From Lachnospiraceae bacterium (GTDB taxonomy: Bacteria > Bacillota > Clostridia > Lachnospirales > Lachnospiraceae), in the NCBI GenBank assembly GCA_024698865.1, contig JAILQS010000110.1:1-35417 (forward strand): DNA of 35,417 bases. Direction: 5' to 3'. Made by a program: the position numbers and the translations under genes. Shown here in pieces: positions 23,473 to 31,534 of this stretch. Positions within the stretch are counted from its first letter, which is position 1; each line of letters starts with the position of its first letter. Below the pieces are notes generated by a model. The model searched no databases. It worked only from the letters and a program-made list of their open reading frames with translations, and was not told the DNA's origin.

Positions 23473-24441
23473 TTACTTATCCTCCTGCAACCAGTGCGCC
23501 ACATCTAACGCATGATACGTAATAATCATCTTCGCACCTGCTCGTTTAAATCCAAGCATGTTTTCCATGACAATTTTTTTCTCGTCAATCCAACCGTTTT
23601 GTGCAGCTGCTTTCACCATAGCATATTCTCCGCTGACATTATACGCTACAATCGGAATATTGTAATTGTTGGAAATGTCCTTAATTACATCCATATAAGC
23701 CATTGCCGGCTTTGCAATAATCAAATCTGCCCCTTCGAGAATATCTTCTTCTACTTCACGCAGTGCTTCTTTGCCATTTGCCGGATCCATCTGATATGTT
23801 TTTCTGTCTCCAAAGCCGGGTGCCGAATGAGCGGCATCGCGGAAAGGAGAATAGTATCCGGAGGCAAATTTGGCGCTGTAGGACATAATGGGCACATTGA
23901 GAAATCCCGCATCATCCAGCGCATTTCTTATGTATTCCACACGTTTGTCCATCATATCGCTTGGCGCAACCATATCCGCTCCCGCTTTTGCATAACTTAC
24001 CGCTGCTTTGGCAAGTAACGGAAGTGTTTCATCGTTCAATATCTCGCCGTCCCTGATCAGACCACAATGTCCGTGCGACGTATATTCACACAGGCATACA
24101 TCTGCAATCACGTACAATTCCTTGTCCCATTCTTTAATATATCGGATTGCCTGCTGCGTAATTCCCTGCTCATCATAAGCACCGCTTCCCACTTCATCTT
24201 TGTGCGCCGGGATTCCGAATAACAGAACCGAACGGATACCAAGTTCCTTGATTTTCGTAAGTTCTTCCTCCAGACAATCTATGGAATACTGATAAATACC
24301 CGGCATAGAATCTACCGGGTTTTTTATCTTCTCTCCTTCAATTATAAAAAGCGGATAAATCAATTCGTCAATGCGAACGTGATTTTCTCTCACCATATCC
24401 CGAATGGTCTCGTTCCTTCTAAGTCGTCTCATTCTGTCCAT
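23473..24441 (-). CDS. hemB: Porphobilinogen synthase (5-aminolevulinate dehydratase)
   Basis: A 322-residue enzyme that condenses two 5-aminolevulinate molecules to porphobilinogen. The zinc-type cysteine cluster DVCLCEYTSHGHCG is present (Cys116, Cys118, Cys126), so it is a zinc-dependent form. The catalytic lysines are Lys191 in MSYSAKFASGYYSPFR and Lys244 in IIAKPAMAYM. RPRRLRR-like RMRRLRRNETIRDMVRE opens the protein. It starts four bases after the sirC stop, with AAGGAAGG in the end of sirC as the ribosome site. An alternative start at codon 4 is possible. Confidence 0.95.
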   Translation of the reverse strand: MDRMRRLRRNETIRDMVRENHVRIDELIYPLFIIEGEKIKNPVDSMPGIYQYSIDCLEEELTKIKELGIRSVLLFGIPAHKDEVGSGAYDEQGITQQAIRYIKEWDKELYVIADVCLCEYTSHGHCGLIRDGEILNDETLPLLAKAAVSYAKAGADMVAPSDMMDKRVEYIRNALDDAGFLNVPIMSYSAKFASGYYSPFRDAAHSAPGFGDRKTYQMDPANGKEALREVEEDILEGADLIIAKPAMAYMDVIKDISNNYNIPIVAYNVSGEYAMVKAAAQNGWIDEKKIVMENMLGFKRAGAKMIITYHALDVAHWLQEDK

Positions 24442-24445
24442 TGTA

Positions 24446-25012
24446 TTACTTACCTTCCTTCAATTTTTCTTCAAGATATTGCCGGTACGTTTCTTTTCGC
24501 TCCTCCGGCTCTATTCCTTTTCTTTTCAACCTGCCACGCAATTCTGCCATTTCTTTTGCGACTTGTCCAATCTGCTCTGTCACAACTTCCTTATTTTGCT
24601 CTTTCAGGTGTTGTGCCAGATACGGACTGTTTCCTCCGGTAGAAAACGCAGCTACTACATCCCCTTCTTTCAAGTATGCCGGGCAAATGAAGCTGCACTC
24701 CTCAAGGTTATCTGCAACATTACACATAATTCCAAGTTCGTGACAACGGGTGGCTATATATTCATTGATCTGTCTGTCGTCCGTTGCTGCAAAAACCAGC
24801 TTTCTCTTCTTCAAATCAGCTTCTGAGAAAATACGCTCAGCATATGTAATCCCGGGCAGATTCTTTATCTCCCTGTCAATCTGCTTTGCAATTACTGATA
24901 CCTTTGCATCAAAATCCATAAGCATCTTTATTTTACGAAGTGCTACCTTTCCACCTCCAACAACAAGACAATCTTCATTTGTAATATCTATAAACATTGG
25001 AAAATAAGCCAT
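24446..25012 (-). CDS. sirC: Precorrin-2 dehydrogenase (SirC/YlnF type)
   Basis: A 188-residue enzyme that oxidises precorrin-2 to sirohydrochlorin with NAD. The Rossmann nucleotide site CLVVGGGKVALRKIKML (15-31) and FAATDDRQINEYI (74-86) are visible, as is NVADNLEECSFICPA. STGGNSP (123-129) belongs to the catalytic region of the family. The length fits the dehydrogenase-only SirC proteins; no extra ferrochelatase domain (CysG or Met8p type) is seen. It lies directly after the hybrid kinase (three bases between stop and start, with GAGAGG as ribosome site) and before hemB. This places the operon on the siroheme/cobalamin branch. Confidence 0.92.
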   Translation of the reverse strand: MAYFPMFIDITNEDCLVVGGGKVALRKIKMLMDFDAKVSVIAKQIDREIKNLPGITYAERIFSEADLKKRKLVFAATDDRQINEYIATRCHELGIMCNVADNLEECSFICPAYLKEGDVVAAFSTGGNSPYLAQHLKEQNKEVVTEQIGQVAKEMAELRGRLKRKGIEPEERKETYRQYLEEKLKEGK

Positions 25013-25015
25013 ATC

Positions 25016-27850
25016 CTAATCCTCTCTTTTCATTTTTTGAAGCAATCCGTTCAAACTGCTTTCCTTTCGTTGTTTTAAAAAGACACCGGCCAGTGTTCGA
25101 TACAACAATTCCTTATCGACAGGTTTGGATAAATGGCCATTCATCCCTGCCTGTTTTACTGCTTTCACATCTTCGTCAAAGGCATTGGCCGTCATTGCAT
25201 AAATCGGCGTCTTATGTATCATATTCTCTTCACATTTCCGAATACGTCTGGTCGCCTCCAGACCATCCATCTCCGGCATCCGTACATCCATAAGAACAAC
25301 ATCATAGTAGCCATGCGTCTGACCTTCAAACATCGCTACACCTTCCTTACCGTTCTTCGCGCTTTCCACGAGCATCCCCTTAGCTTCCAGCATATTACGT
25401 GCGATTGCTTCGTTAATTGGGTGATCCTCACATAAAAGCACGCGTTTACCCTGTAATACGGTGAGGTCAATCTTTTCCTCCAGCGAAAGATGATAATCAT
25501 CTATCTGTTCCTGCGTTGCTTTTGTCAAAGGCACATGTACAACAAATTCTGTTCCCTCTCCCAGTTTGCTCTTCACCACGATATCTCCGCCGGCAATTTC
25601 TACAATCTCTTTTGTAATCGCAAGACCAAGTCCTGTTCCTTTCGCATTCCCTGTCGTCTTGGAATTTTCTTGAGAAAACGGTTCAAATAAATGCGGCAAA
25701 AATTCTTCGCTGATTCCACAACCATCATCTTTTATGGTCATAATACACTCTACTTTTTCCTGATTAAATTCATTCCAAAAAGGTCTACATTCCATGGAAA
25801 AATCGATATGCCCACCCGCACCGGTAAACTTAATGGCATTTCCGATCAGATTCATAACTACCTGTGATAATCTTCCCTGATCAATATACAGGTATTCTAA
25901 TGTTGTGTAATCCACAGTTTTGGTAAAATGTATCTGTTTATTCTCAAATTCCTGTTTGAGCATGGTAAACACATTTTCAAAAACATTCTCACCGTGGCAT
26001 ACCTCCGGTTTTAGTTCCAGTTTGCCACTTTCAATTTTGCTTACGTCTAATGTATCGTTGATCAGGTTTAATAAATACTTACCGGATGCCTCAATCTGAT
26101 TCAATTCTTCCATATATTCCGTATCCGGGTATTTTTCTTTGATAATGTCTGTAAGACCCAACACACCATTGAGCGGAGTTCTCATATCGTGACTTACTCT
26201 CGATAAGAAAGAGCTTTTCGCTTCGCTTGCGAGTTTGGCCGCTTCCAGCGCTTCTGCAAGATTGTTCTTTTGCATCTCTTCCTTTTTCAAAAGCTCCGTA
26301 ACGTCAGAACATACCACTCCGACATAATCACCGTTTTCCTGTACGCTAAAAATCTGATAGAGTTTCTTTCTCTCATCCCCATTCGCCATCAAAAGTGTGA
26401 CAGTACTTGCAAATTTCTTCTCTTTTTCGAGACGATTACGAATGTATTTCATATCTGACTTTTTACTGAAACGCTCTGCCTCATCCGCAACAGAAAAATT
26501 CCGGATTCTGCTTGCAACAACTTCCTTTACCAGCCCATATAGCGGAAGACAATCGCGAACATCTTCCCTTGTCTGATTTACAATTGTGAAACTGCCATCC
26601 AATAAATTAATTGTCATAACATAATCATAAAAATAATTACCTACCTGATCTAATACGCACCTTTTAATCTTATCCTTCGTATCATCATAGGTATATGCAA
26701 ACGCATGTATATGCTGATTGGTTGGGTTTTTGACAAATCGGATATTGGTATGTAACCAACGTTTCGTTCCGTCCCCCATCACATTCCAACCATAAATATC
26801 CACATTCTTACCCTGCTGATATTGTTTCATCATATATTCTACATTGAAAATATCTTCCGAATAGTATTGCATATTTTCAAGCAAAAGATGTGATTTCTTA
26901 CGTCTAAGTATCTCCTCGAGTGTAACCTCCTCTTTAAATTCCCTCATAATCTTGCCCTTCGTAAAACGAAGCACTCGATTCAAAGTTAAGTCTACAACCA
27001 TGGATTCAATCATTCTGGAGTCCGTATCACGTCTTCCTAAAGCCTCTGTATAATACTTCTCCTTCAGTATGAATTCTTCATCCACGCCCTGTAAAATTCC
27101 CCAACCGATTTTGGGAATTCCCGATTCATCCCGGACAATGGAATACGTCATACGTATCCACATATCGTTGTTAAATTTGCGGTTCTTCTTTCTTCTTACT
27201 TCCAGCACTTCAACATTTTTCGTTGTTGTTCTGAGGTTATGGCAAAAGTCTTTCGCTTTCTGCACATCCTCTTCATCCACAAACTCATCTAATATACCAC
27301 AGGTCGTAAAATTCGGAATTTCTTCCGGATATCCCGGAAATGCCGGGTTACTGGCATACTGTGTAAAGGTAAGGCTAGGAATGTCCATCGTACAAAGCGT
27401 CGCTTTAATTTGTCCGGCAGCAGTCCACAATCTGTCCTGCATTTCCAGATACTTGGTACGCTCTTCATGTACATCCTTAAAAGAGCCGATCAGTTCTATA
27501 ATTTTTCCATCCTTATATTTGCATTTTGCATTACAAACCGTCCACCGATATCCCTGTGGCTCTCTGTTGCAACGAAATAATAATTTGATATCGTCTCTTC
27601 GCTCCTTAATTGCCAGAATCAATCCCTCAAATATCGGAATATCCTCCGTATGTACAATATCCAGCTCCCTGAAGTTTTTCCATACTTCTTCCGCATTGTA
27701 CTTGGATATACTGTATGTTTGATATGCCTCTGAGGACCAGAAACCATCTTCTCTTGACCAGCGAAAATACGCGACGTTAAAACTGTTCAGTATGAATTCA
27801 AAATCTGAACTTTTAAGTCCATTGCTACTACCAACTGTTTCTTTCCCCAT
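25016..27850 (-). CDS. Soluble PAS hybrid sensor histidine kinase with C-terminal receiver
   Basis: A 944-residue hybrid kinase without membrane segments. The N-terminal half contains PAS-like sensor regions (about 20-135, 150-260, 285-395 and a last one at 420-520); the first has typical PAC-type text ([25 protein letters not shown]). The kinase core has the phosphorylatable His554 in [16 protein letters not shown], an N box with Asn671 ([10 protein letters not shown]), DDGCGIS and [14 protein letters not shown] receiver domain (about 803-930) has the acceptor Asp855 in [13 protein letters not shown] and Lys909 in LSKP. The ATG at 27848-27850 follows GGAGGG at six bases; upstream in-frame codons would overlap larC. 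It sits inside the tetrapyrrole operon, three bases before sirC. The signal and the partner phosphotransfer protein are unknown. Confidence 0.93.
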   Translation of the reverse strand: MGKETVGSSNGLKSSDFEFILNSFNVAYFRWSREDGFWSSEAYQTYSISKYNAEEVWKNFRELDIVHTEDIPIFEGLILAIKERRDDIKLLFRCNREPQGYRWTVCNAKCKYKDGKIIELIGSFKDVHEERTKYLEMQDRLWTAAGQIKATLCTMDIPSLTFTQYASNPAFPGYPEEIPNFTTCGILDEFVDEEDVQKAKDFCHNLRTTTKNVEVLEVRRKKNRKFNNDMWIRMTYSIVRDESGIPKIGWGILQGVDEEFILKEKYYTEALGRRDTDSRMIESMVVDLTLNRVLRFTKGKIMREFKEEVTLEEILRRKKSHLLLENMQYYSEDIFNVEYMMKQYQQGKNVDIYGWNVMGDGTKRWLHTNIRFVKNPTNQHIHAFAYTYDDTKDKIKRCVLDQVGNYFYDYVMTINLLDGSFTIVNQTREDVRDCLPLYGLVKEVVASRIRNFSVADEAERFSKKSDMKYIRNRLEKEKKFASTVTLLMANGDERKKLYQIFSVQENGDYVGVVCSDVTELLKKEEMQKNNLAEALEAAKLASEAKSSFLSRVSHDMRTPLNGVLGLTDIIKEKYPDTEYMEELNQIEASGKYLLNLINDTLDVSKIESGKLELKPEVCHGENVFENVFTMLKQEFENKQIHFTKTVDYTTLEYLYIDQGRLSQVVMNLIGNAIKFTGAGGHIDFSMECRPFWNEFNQEKVECIMTIKDDGCGISEEFLPHLFEPFSQENSKTTGNAKGTGLGLAITKEIVEIAGGDIVVKSKLGEGTEFVVHVPLTKATQEQIDDYHLSLEEKIDLTVLQGKRVLLCEDHPINEAIARNMLEAKGMLVESAKNGKEGVAMFEGQTHGYYDVVLMDVRMPEMDGLEATRRIRKCEENMIHKTPIYAMTANAFDEDVKAVKQAGMNGHLSKPVDKELLYRTLAGVFLKQRKESSLNGLLQKMKRED

Positions 27851-27869
27851 AAGTAACCCTCCATATCTT

Positions 27870-29120
27870 TTATCGACGACCAATCAAGGCCTGGTTGAAG
27901 CTTTCTATTACCTTTTGACAGGAAACATTTTTTTGCTGTGCGACTTTATGCACCTCATCAAACTCCGGATAAATCCGCACTTCTCCATCCGGCAACAGAC
28001 ATTTCTTCCCCGTAATCTTTCCATACTCTGTACTTATGTAAACTTCCTCTCTTGGAAGAATCGTTCGCGACATTTGCGTATAGCGAACACCGATTGTTGT
28101 GGTGTTTCTGAAAATAATCTGTTCCAGCGTCTCTCTCCGGTCTTCTGTTGTAATCACCCGCACCAGAAATCCGGGACGGTTTTTCTTCATGCTACAAGGG
28201 ACAAAATGCACATCTCTTGCTCCGGCCTCAAACAGTTCCTCCATAAGTGCCCCTAATAGTTCACCGCTGCAATCGTCTATATTTGTCTCCATTAGAACTA
28301 CGGTATCTTTTTGTTCAGAGGCTGCTGACTCAATTAACATACCTCTAAGAACACCGGGGCAATCATAGTTGCGCTTACCGGCACCGGTTCCTGTTTTTTG
28401 AATACGAAACTGCTCCGGCAATCGTCCGGTTGTTGCGGCCACCGCAAGGAAAGCTGCTCCTGTAGGTGTAATCAGTTCACCTTCCACATCTGTCAGACGG
28501 ATGGGAATCCGGTATTTACTCATTATGTTCGTTACTGCCGGAACCGGTATGGAGAGTTTACCATGCTGTGTACGAACCTGTCCTCTTCCCTCGCAAACAT
28601 ATGGAACAATTACCTCATCTATATTAAGGTTATCAAAACAAACGGCAAGCGCAATAATATCCACAATCGAATCCAGGGCTCCCACTTCATGAAAATGCAC
28701 CTGCTCCACTTCCACATTATGTGCCTTTGCCTCTGCCTCTGCGAGAACTTCGAACATATCTGTTGCAAATTTTCTTGCTCTGTCTGTCATGTTCGTTTGC
28801 CGTATAATCTCCTTAATCTCAGCCAATCCTCGATGTTCGTGTGCAAAATGATGATGCTCATCTTTCGTATGACCTTTTCCGTGAAGATATTCCATATCGT
28901 GATCATGATTCTCATGTTCCGCATCCAGCTTCACCAAAAAATCCACCGCTTCGATAGAGGATTTGTATACTTTACTGATTATAATTTCATATCCCTCCAG
29001 TGGAATACTTTTAAGGGCATCTTTCAATACCTGTTCTGACGCTCCGAGATCCAACAGCATGGCAACTGTCATATCTCCACTGATTCCGGAATAGCATTCT
29101 AAGTATAAACTTTTGTTCAT
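27870..29120 (-). CDS. larC: LarC, nickel-pincer cofactor biosynthesis protein
   Basis: A 416-residue LarC homologue. LarC inserts nickel into the pyridinium bis-thiocarboxylate mononucleotide that is the cofactor of lactate racemase and related enzymes. Visible: [22 protein letters not shown] (6-27), a His/Asp-rich stretch (about 71-101, with DHD, HHH and HEH) suited to metal binding, [43 protein letters not shown], and [11 protein letters not shown] at the start of the C-terminal half. In Lactobacillus plantarum larC is made through a ribosomal frameshift; here it is one uninterrupted frame. ATG 29118-29120 has GGAAGGGG upstream. It begins 17 bases after the lrp stop. No larA, larB or larE is in the window. 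Confidence 0.92.
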   Translation of the reverse strand: MNKSLYLECYSGISGDMTVAMLLDLGASEQVLKDALKSIPLEGYEIIISKVYKSSIEAVDFLVKLDAEHENHDHDMEYLHGKGHTKDEHHHFAHEHRGLAEIKEIIRQTNMTDRARKFATDMFEVLAEAEAKAHNVEVEQVHFHEVGALDSIVDIIALAVCFDNLNIDEVIVPYVCEGRGQVRTQHGKLSIPVPAVTNIMSKYRIPIRLTDVEGELITPTGAAFLAVAATTGRLPEQFRIQKTGTGAGKRNYDCPGVLRGMLIESAASEQKDTVVLMETNIDDCSGELLGALMEELFEAGARDVHFVPCSMKKNRPGFLVRVITTEDRRETLEQIIFRNTTTIGVRYTQMSRTILPREEVYISTEYGKITGKKCLLPDGEVRIYPEFDEVHKVAQQKNVSCQKVIESFNQALIGRR

Positions 29121-29137
29121 AAATCCCCTTCCTGTCA

Positions 29138-29638
29138 TCATTCTTCTTTCTTATCTTGCGCATTCTCCCTGCGTTTCCAATATATATCTCTATGCTCTAT
29201 CGATGTTGAGAAAGCAATCAAAGTCTTTGTCTTTCCAAAACGCTGAAGTTCTCCAACAAACTGATCCAAATCATCTGTCGTTTCGAAAATCACTTCCATA
29301 ATCATAGAGTATTCGCCCGTAACACAACTACACTCTACCACATTCTTACACTGTTCCACGAATGGATAGAAATTGGGCTTATCATTCGGATCCACTTCAA
29401 CATTTATGAATGCTTTTATAAAATAGCCCAAAGAGGATGGATTGATTTGCACACGAAATCCTTTGATTATACCATTCTCCTTGAGTCGTTCTATTCTTCC
29501 GGATACCGCTGTGGAAGACAAATACACACATTCTGCAATTTCCTTTAACGACATACGCGCATCCTTCTCCAATAAGGTGAGAATTTGTTCATCCACTTCA
29601 TCTAAATTGTACCTTGCCTCTGTTTTTGCTTCCTTCAT
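29138..29638 (-). CDS. Lrp/AsnC family transcriptional regulator
   Basis: A 166-residue regulator. The N-terminal helix-turn-helix is typical: LDEVDEQILTLLEKDARMSLKEIAECVYLSSTAVSGRIERLKENGIIKGF (about 12-61). The rest is the RAM ligand-binding domain, with FINVEVDPND, VVECSCVTGEYSMIMEVIFETTDDLDQFV and the final TSIEHRDIYWKR. Lrp/AsnC proteins commonly sense amino acids and regulate neighbouring genes. It is the first gene of the long larC-kinase-tetrapyrrole operon, so control of that operon by this protein is a reasonable inference. GGGAGG lies eight bases before the ATG. Confidence 0.93.
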   Translation of the reverse strand: MKEAKTEARYNLDEVDEQILTLLEKDARMSLKEIAECVYLSSTAVSGRIERLKENGIIKGFRVQINPSSLGYFIKAFINVEVDPNDKPNFYPFVEQCKNVVECSCVTGEYSMIMEVIFETTDDLDQFVGELQRFGKTKTLIAFSTSIEHRDIYWKRRENAQDKKEE

Positions 29639-29670
29639 TGCGAGCCTCCCTAATTTATCTTCTAAAAAAA

Positions 29671-29699
29671 TTCTAAATCAGAACTTCCCATTCGTCAAC
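29671..29699 (-). promoter_or_regulatory. Sigma-A promoter of the lrp-larC-tetrapyrrole operon
   Basis: On the minus strand TTGACG (29694-29699) and TAGAAT (29671-29676) are spaced by exactly 17 bases, 32 bases upstream of the lrp start. It is the only good promoter seen at the head of the eight-gene operon. I saw no riboswitch-like leader; the transcript leader would be only about 30 bases. Confidence 0.75.
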
Positions 29700-29741
29700 C
29701 GTTTATCCCCAATTCTACGGACATCTTTGCTATATTTTCTG

Positions 29742-30194
29742 TTAAAATAACAGTGTTCCAATCCAATAAAACACGCCCAGCAACCAACTGTAAAATATTC
29801 CGTACAAAATAACCGGACCGGCAATCTTAAATATCTGACAACCAATACCAAACACCTGTCCTTCTACCTGATATTCTATCGCAGAAGCGGCAATAGAATT
29901 GGCAAATCCGGTGATTGGAACAAGTACTCCTGCGCCGGCATACCGCGCAAGTTTTGCATACCACCCAAATGCAGTCAATACGACACTCAACGCAATCAGT
30001 ATCAAGCTTGTGGATGCACCTACATTTTCTTTGCCCATTCCGGTATGCTCAAACAACCCGGATATGACCTCACCAAGCAAACAAATGGCACCTCCTGTCC
30101 AAAAAGCCCGAAACACATTTTTCCACAGATTATGCACCGGCGTACGTTCCTTCACCAGCTTCGCATACCTCTCCTTTTTGGTTTGTTCCTCCAT
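29742..30194 (-). CDS. spoVAC: Stage V sporulation protein AC (SpoVAC)
   Basis: A 150-residue membrane protein with several hydrophobic segments. It carries the SpoVAC pattern: KERYAKLVKERTPVHNLWKNVFRAFWTGGAICLLGE, then TAFGWYAKLARYAGAGVLVPITGFANSIAASAIEYQVEGQVFGIG, with a related AGAG..VP.TGF segment also seen in SpoVAE. In Bacillus SpoVAC forms a mechanosensitive channel of the dipicolinate transport complex. ATG 30192-30194 is preceded by GGAGG at seven bases; a GTG two codons earlier is too close to that site. In most genomes spoVAD follows directly; here it does not, and the lrp operon follows. Confidence 0.93.
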   Translation of the reverse strand: MEEQTKKERYAKLVKERTPVHNLWKNVFRAFWTGGAICLLGEVISGLFEHTGMGKENVGASTSLILIALSVVLTAFGWYAKLARYAGAGVLVPITGFANSIAASAIEYQVEGQVFGIGCQIFKIAGPVILYGIFYSWLLGVFYWIGTLLF

Positions 30195-30213
30195 TTTCAC
30201 ACCTCCATATGTC

Positions 30214-30630
30214 TTATTCCTGCAATAACTGTACCAGTGAACCTATCATTTTCCCGACTGCGATAGACGTGATTAGATATCCAAGACCGTGCGCCAGGTG
30301 AATTCTCCTTAAAAGAATCGGTATCACACGAAGCACTTCAGCAATTGCCATAGAAACACACCCGATAAATATTCCAAAAAACAATCCAAACACGGCCGGA
30401 ACATAGGGTCCCAATAGAATCCGTGGTTGATACACCGTAAATACATTTCCGATCATCCCTCCCAGAATCAGAAGATTCTCAAATACATACGTATCTGCTG
30501 CCGTATGCGTTTTCTTAAGAAGAATCGGAAACACACCAATCAAAGAAAGGAAGGCAAATACACCACCTGCAATTACAATTCCCGCAGATAGAGAAATGAC
30601 CAAAAGTATCGCTATTTTAAAGCTCATCAT
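30214..30630 (-). CDS. spoVAB: Stage V sporulation protein AB (SpoVAB)
   Basis: A membrane protein of about 138 residues with four predicted spans. It matches the SpoVAB pattern: ISLSAGIVIAGGVFAFLSLIGVFPIL near the start, GGMIGNVFTVYQPRILLG in the middle and GIFIGCVSMAIAEVLRVIPILLRR near the end. It acts in the inner spore membrane in dipicolinate uptake. Two adjacent ATG codons (30630 and 30627) are both usable, with GGGAGGG upstream; longer in-frame starts at 30636 and 30654 are too close to or before that site. It overlaps the end of spoVAA by 11-14 bases, so they are translationally coupled. Confidence 0.9.
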   Translation of the reverse strand: MMSFKIAILLVISLSAGIVIAGGVFAFLSLIGVFPILLKKTHTAADTYVFENLLILGGMIGNVFTVYQPRILLGPYVPAVFGLFFGIFIGCVSMAIAEVLRVIPILLRRIHLAHGLGYLITSIAVGKMIGSLVQLLQE

Positions 30631-31246
30631 GCACATTTCCCTCCCTTGATGCATCCAGAATAAACGCCTGGTTCACCTCCTGCTCATAATTTCTGACCTC
30701 CACATGAAGCGGAGACGGCTTATAGCGCAGTCTACTTCTGGAAAAATGATTGAAAAAAACAGTAATTCCAATTGGAATCCCAAGCGAATAGCCAATCTCA
30801 ACAATTTTCAGGTCCACAACTTCACTCGCACCAAACATTTTATAAATAATTGCAAATACCTCATTTACACCCACATCCATATTAAACGTCATAATGGAAA
30901 AAATTGCCCCAAAGAAAGCGACCAGACAGACAAATATTATTTTGGCGTACCTTAACGGCTTAACTGTTTTACGCGTCCGGATATAATCCACAATAAACTC
31001 CGACTCCCCCAGATTATTCACGATGCAATCCGGAAAAGCTTTTTGTATCCGTTCCACCACTCCGAGAACAGAAAAGACATACTTCTTCTCTTCTGTCCCA
31101 TCCAGTTCAAAAAAAGGCAGTTCCTTAATCTTCTTCTCCACATCTGCATCATCCACACGTACCTTAAGCACATCTTCCAGTAAAAGCTTAGTTTTTGAAA
31201 CCTTTATTTCCTGATCTGCTTTTATATAAACAACCCTGTTAATCAA
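30617..31246 (-). CDS. spoVAA: Stage V sporulation protein AA (SpoVAA)
   Basis: A 209-residue protein with a soluble N-terminal domain (about 1-95) and two hydrophobic segments (about 104-124 and 150-168). The conserved KPSPLHVEVRNYEQEVNQ near the C-terminus and the middle segment IGYSLGIPIGITVFFNHFSRSRLR fit SpoVAA. The start appears to be TTG at 31244-31246, nine bases after a G-rich ribosome site; no ATG is available before residue 120, so the non-standard start is required. It overlaps the end of the small ORF upstream by eight bases. It begins the AA-AB-AC half of a spoVA set split in two. Confidence 0.9.
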   Translation of the reverse strand: MINRVVYIKADQEIKVSKTKLLLEDVLKVRVDDADVEKKIKELPFFELDGTEEKKYVFSVLGVVERIQKAFPDCIVNNLGESEFIVDYIRTRKTVKPLRYAKIIFVCLVAFFGAIFSIMTFNMDVGVNEVFAIIYKMFGASEVVDLKIVEIGYSLGIPIGITVFFNHFSRSRLRYKPSPLHVEVRNYEQEVNQAFILDASREGNVHDEL

Positions 31247-31427
31247 AACTCATTTCCCCCCTGCACGTAGAAAGACTAACCAGTACCCCGTTTTTCATCT
31301 GCTTCTTCTCCCACATGTTCGAAATGAGAAAAACCAACACTCCAAGCAGCACAAGTACAAGCAAGGAAACCAACAGCCACTTTTTCCAATGTCCTTTTCG
31401 TGGTTCCAACATATCATAATCCTGCAC
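31239..31427 (-). CDS. Small single-pass membrane protein ahead of spoVAA
   Basis: A 62-residue frame (GTG start at 31425-31427 with AAGGTG five bases before; ATG at 31410-31412 is an alternative that removes five residues). It has a basic segment PRKGHWKKW, one hydrophobic helix (about 18-38, LLVSLLVLVLLGVLVFLISNM) and a short polar tail with a single cysteine. It overlaps spoVAA by eight bases and is the first gene after a sigma-G-like promoter, so it is likely to be made in the forespore. I do not recognise the family. Confidence 0.65.
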   Translation of the reverse strand: MQDYDMLEPRKGHWKKWLLVSLLVLVLLGVLVFLISNMWEKKQMKNGVLVSLSTCRGEMSFD

Positions 31428-31460
31428 TTTTTCACCTTCTTTATCTTAAACTTATAAAAA

Positions 31461-31490
31461 TAATGTGTGCCTTTTCCCGGAAAAGTATAC
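31461..31490 (-). promoter_or_regulatory. Sigma-G-like forespore promoter of the small ORF-spoVAA-AB-AC operon
   Basis: On the minus strand GTATA (31486-31490) and CACATTA (31461-31467) are spaced by 18 bases. Against GHATR/CATWHTA this is 5/5 and 6/7. It begins at the end of the T run of the kinase terminator and ends 34 bases before the GTG start. It resembles the motif in front of spoVAD. Confidence 0.55.
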
Positions 31491-31527
31491 AAAAAAATCT
31501 CAAGTATCTTTTCTGATACTTGAGATT
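31490..31527 (-). terminator. Intrinsic terminator of the 7TM kinase gene
   Basis: A 12-13-bp perfect stem (AATCTCAAGTATC at 31496-31508 with its complement at 31515-31527) has a six-base loop. On the minus strand a run of seven T follows. It begins eight bases after the kinase stop. Confidence 0.88.
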
Positions 31528-31534
31528 ATCATTG

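Noticed and set aside
28398-29039. 213-codon open frame on the plus strand opposite larC
   Set aside because: Its cysteine- and histidine-rich translation mirrors the larC coding strand; no promoter or ribosome site, and larC is well supported.
29639-29741. Search for a cobalamin or other riboswitch ahead of the tetrapyrrole operon
   Set aside because: The promoter is only 32 bases from the lrp start, which leaves no room for an aptamer; none of the usual conserved boxes is visible.
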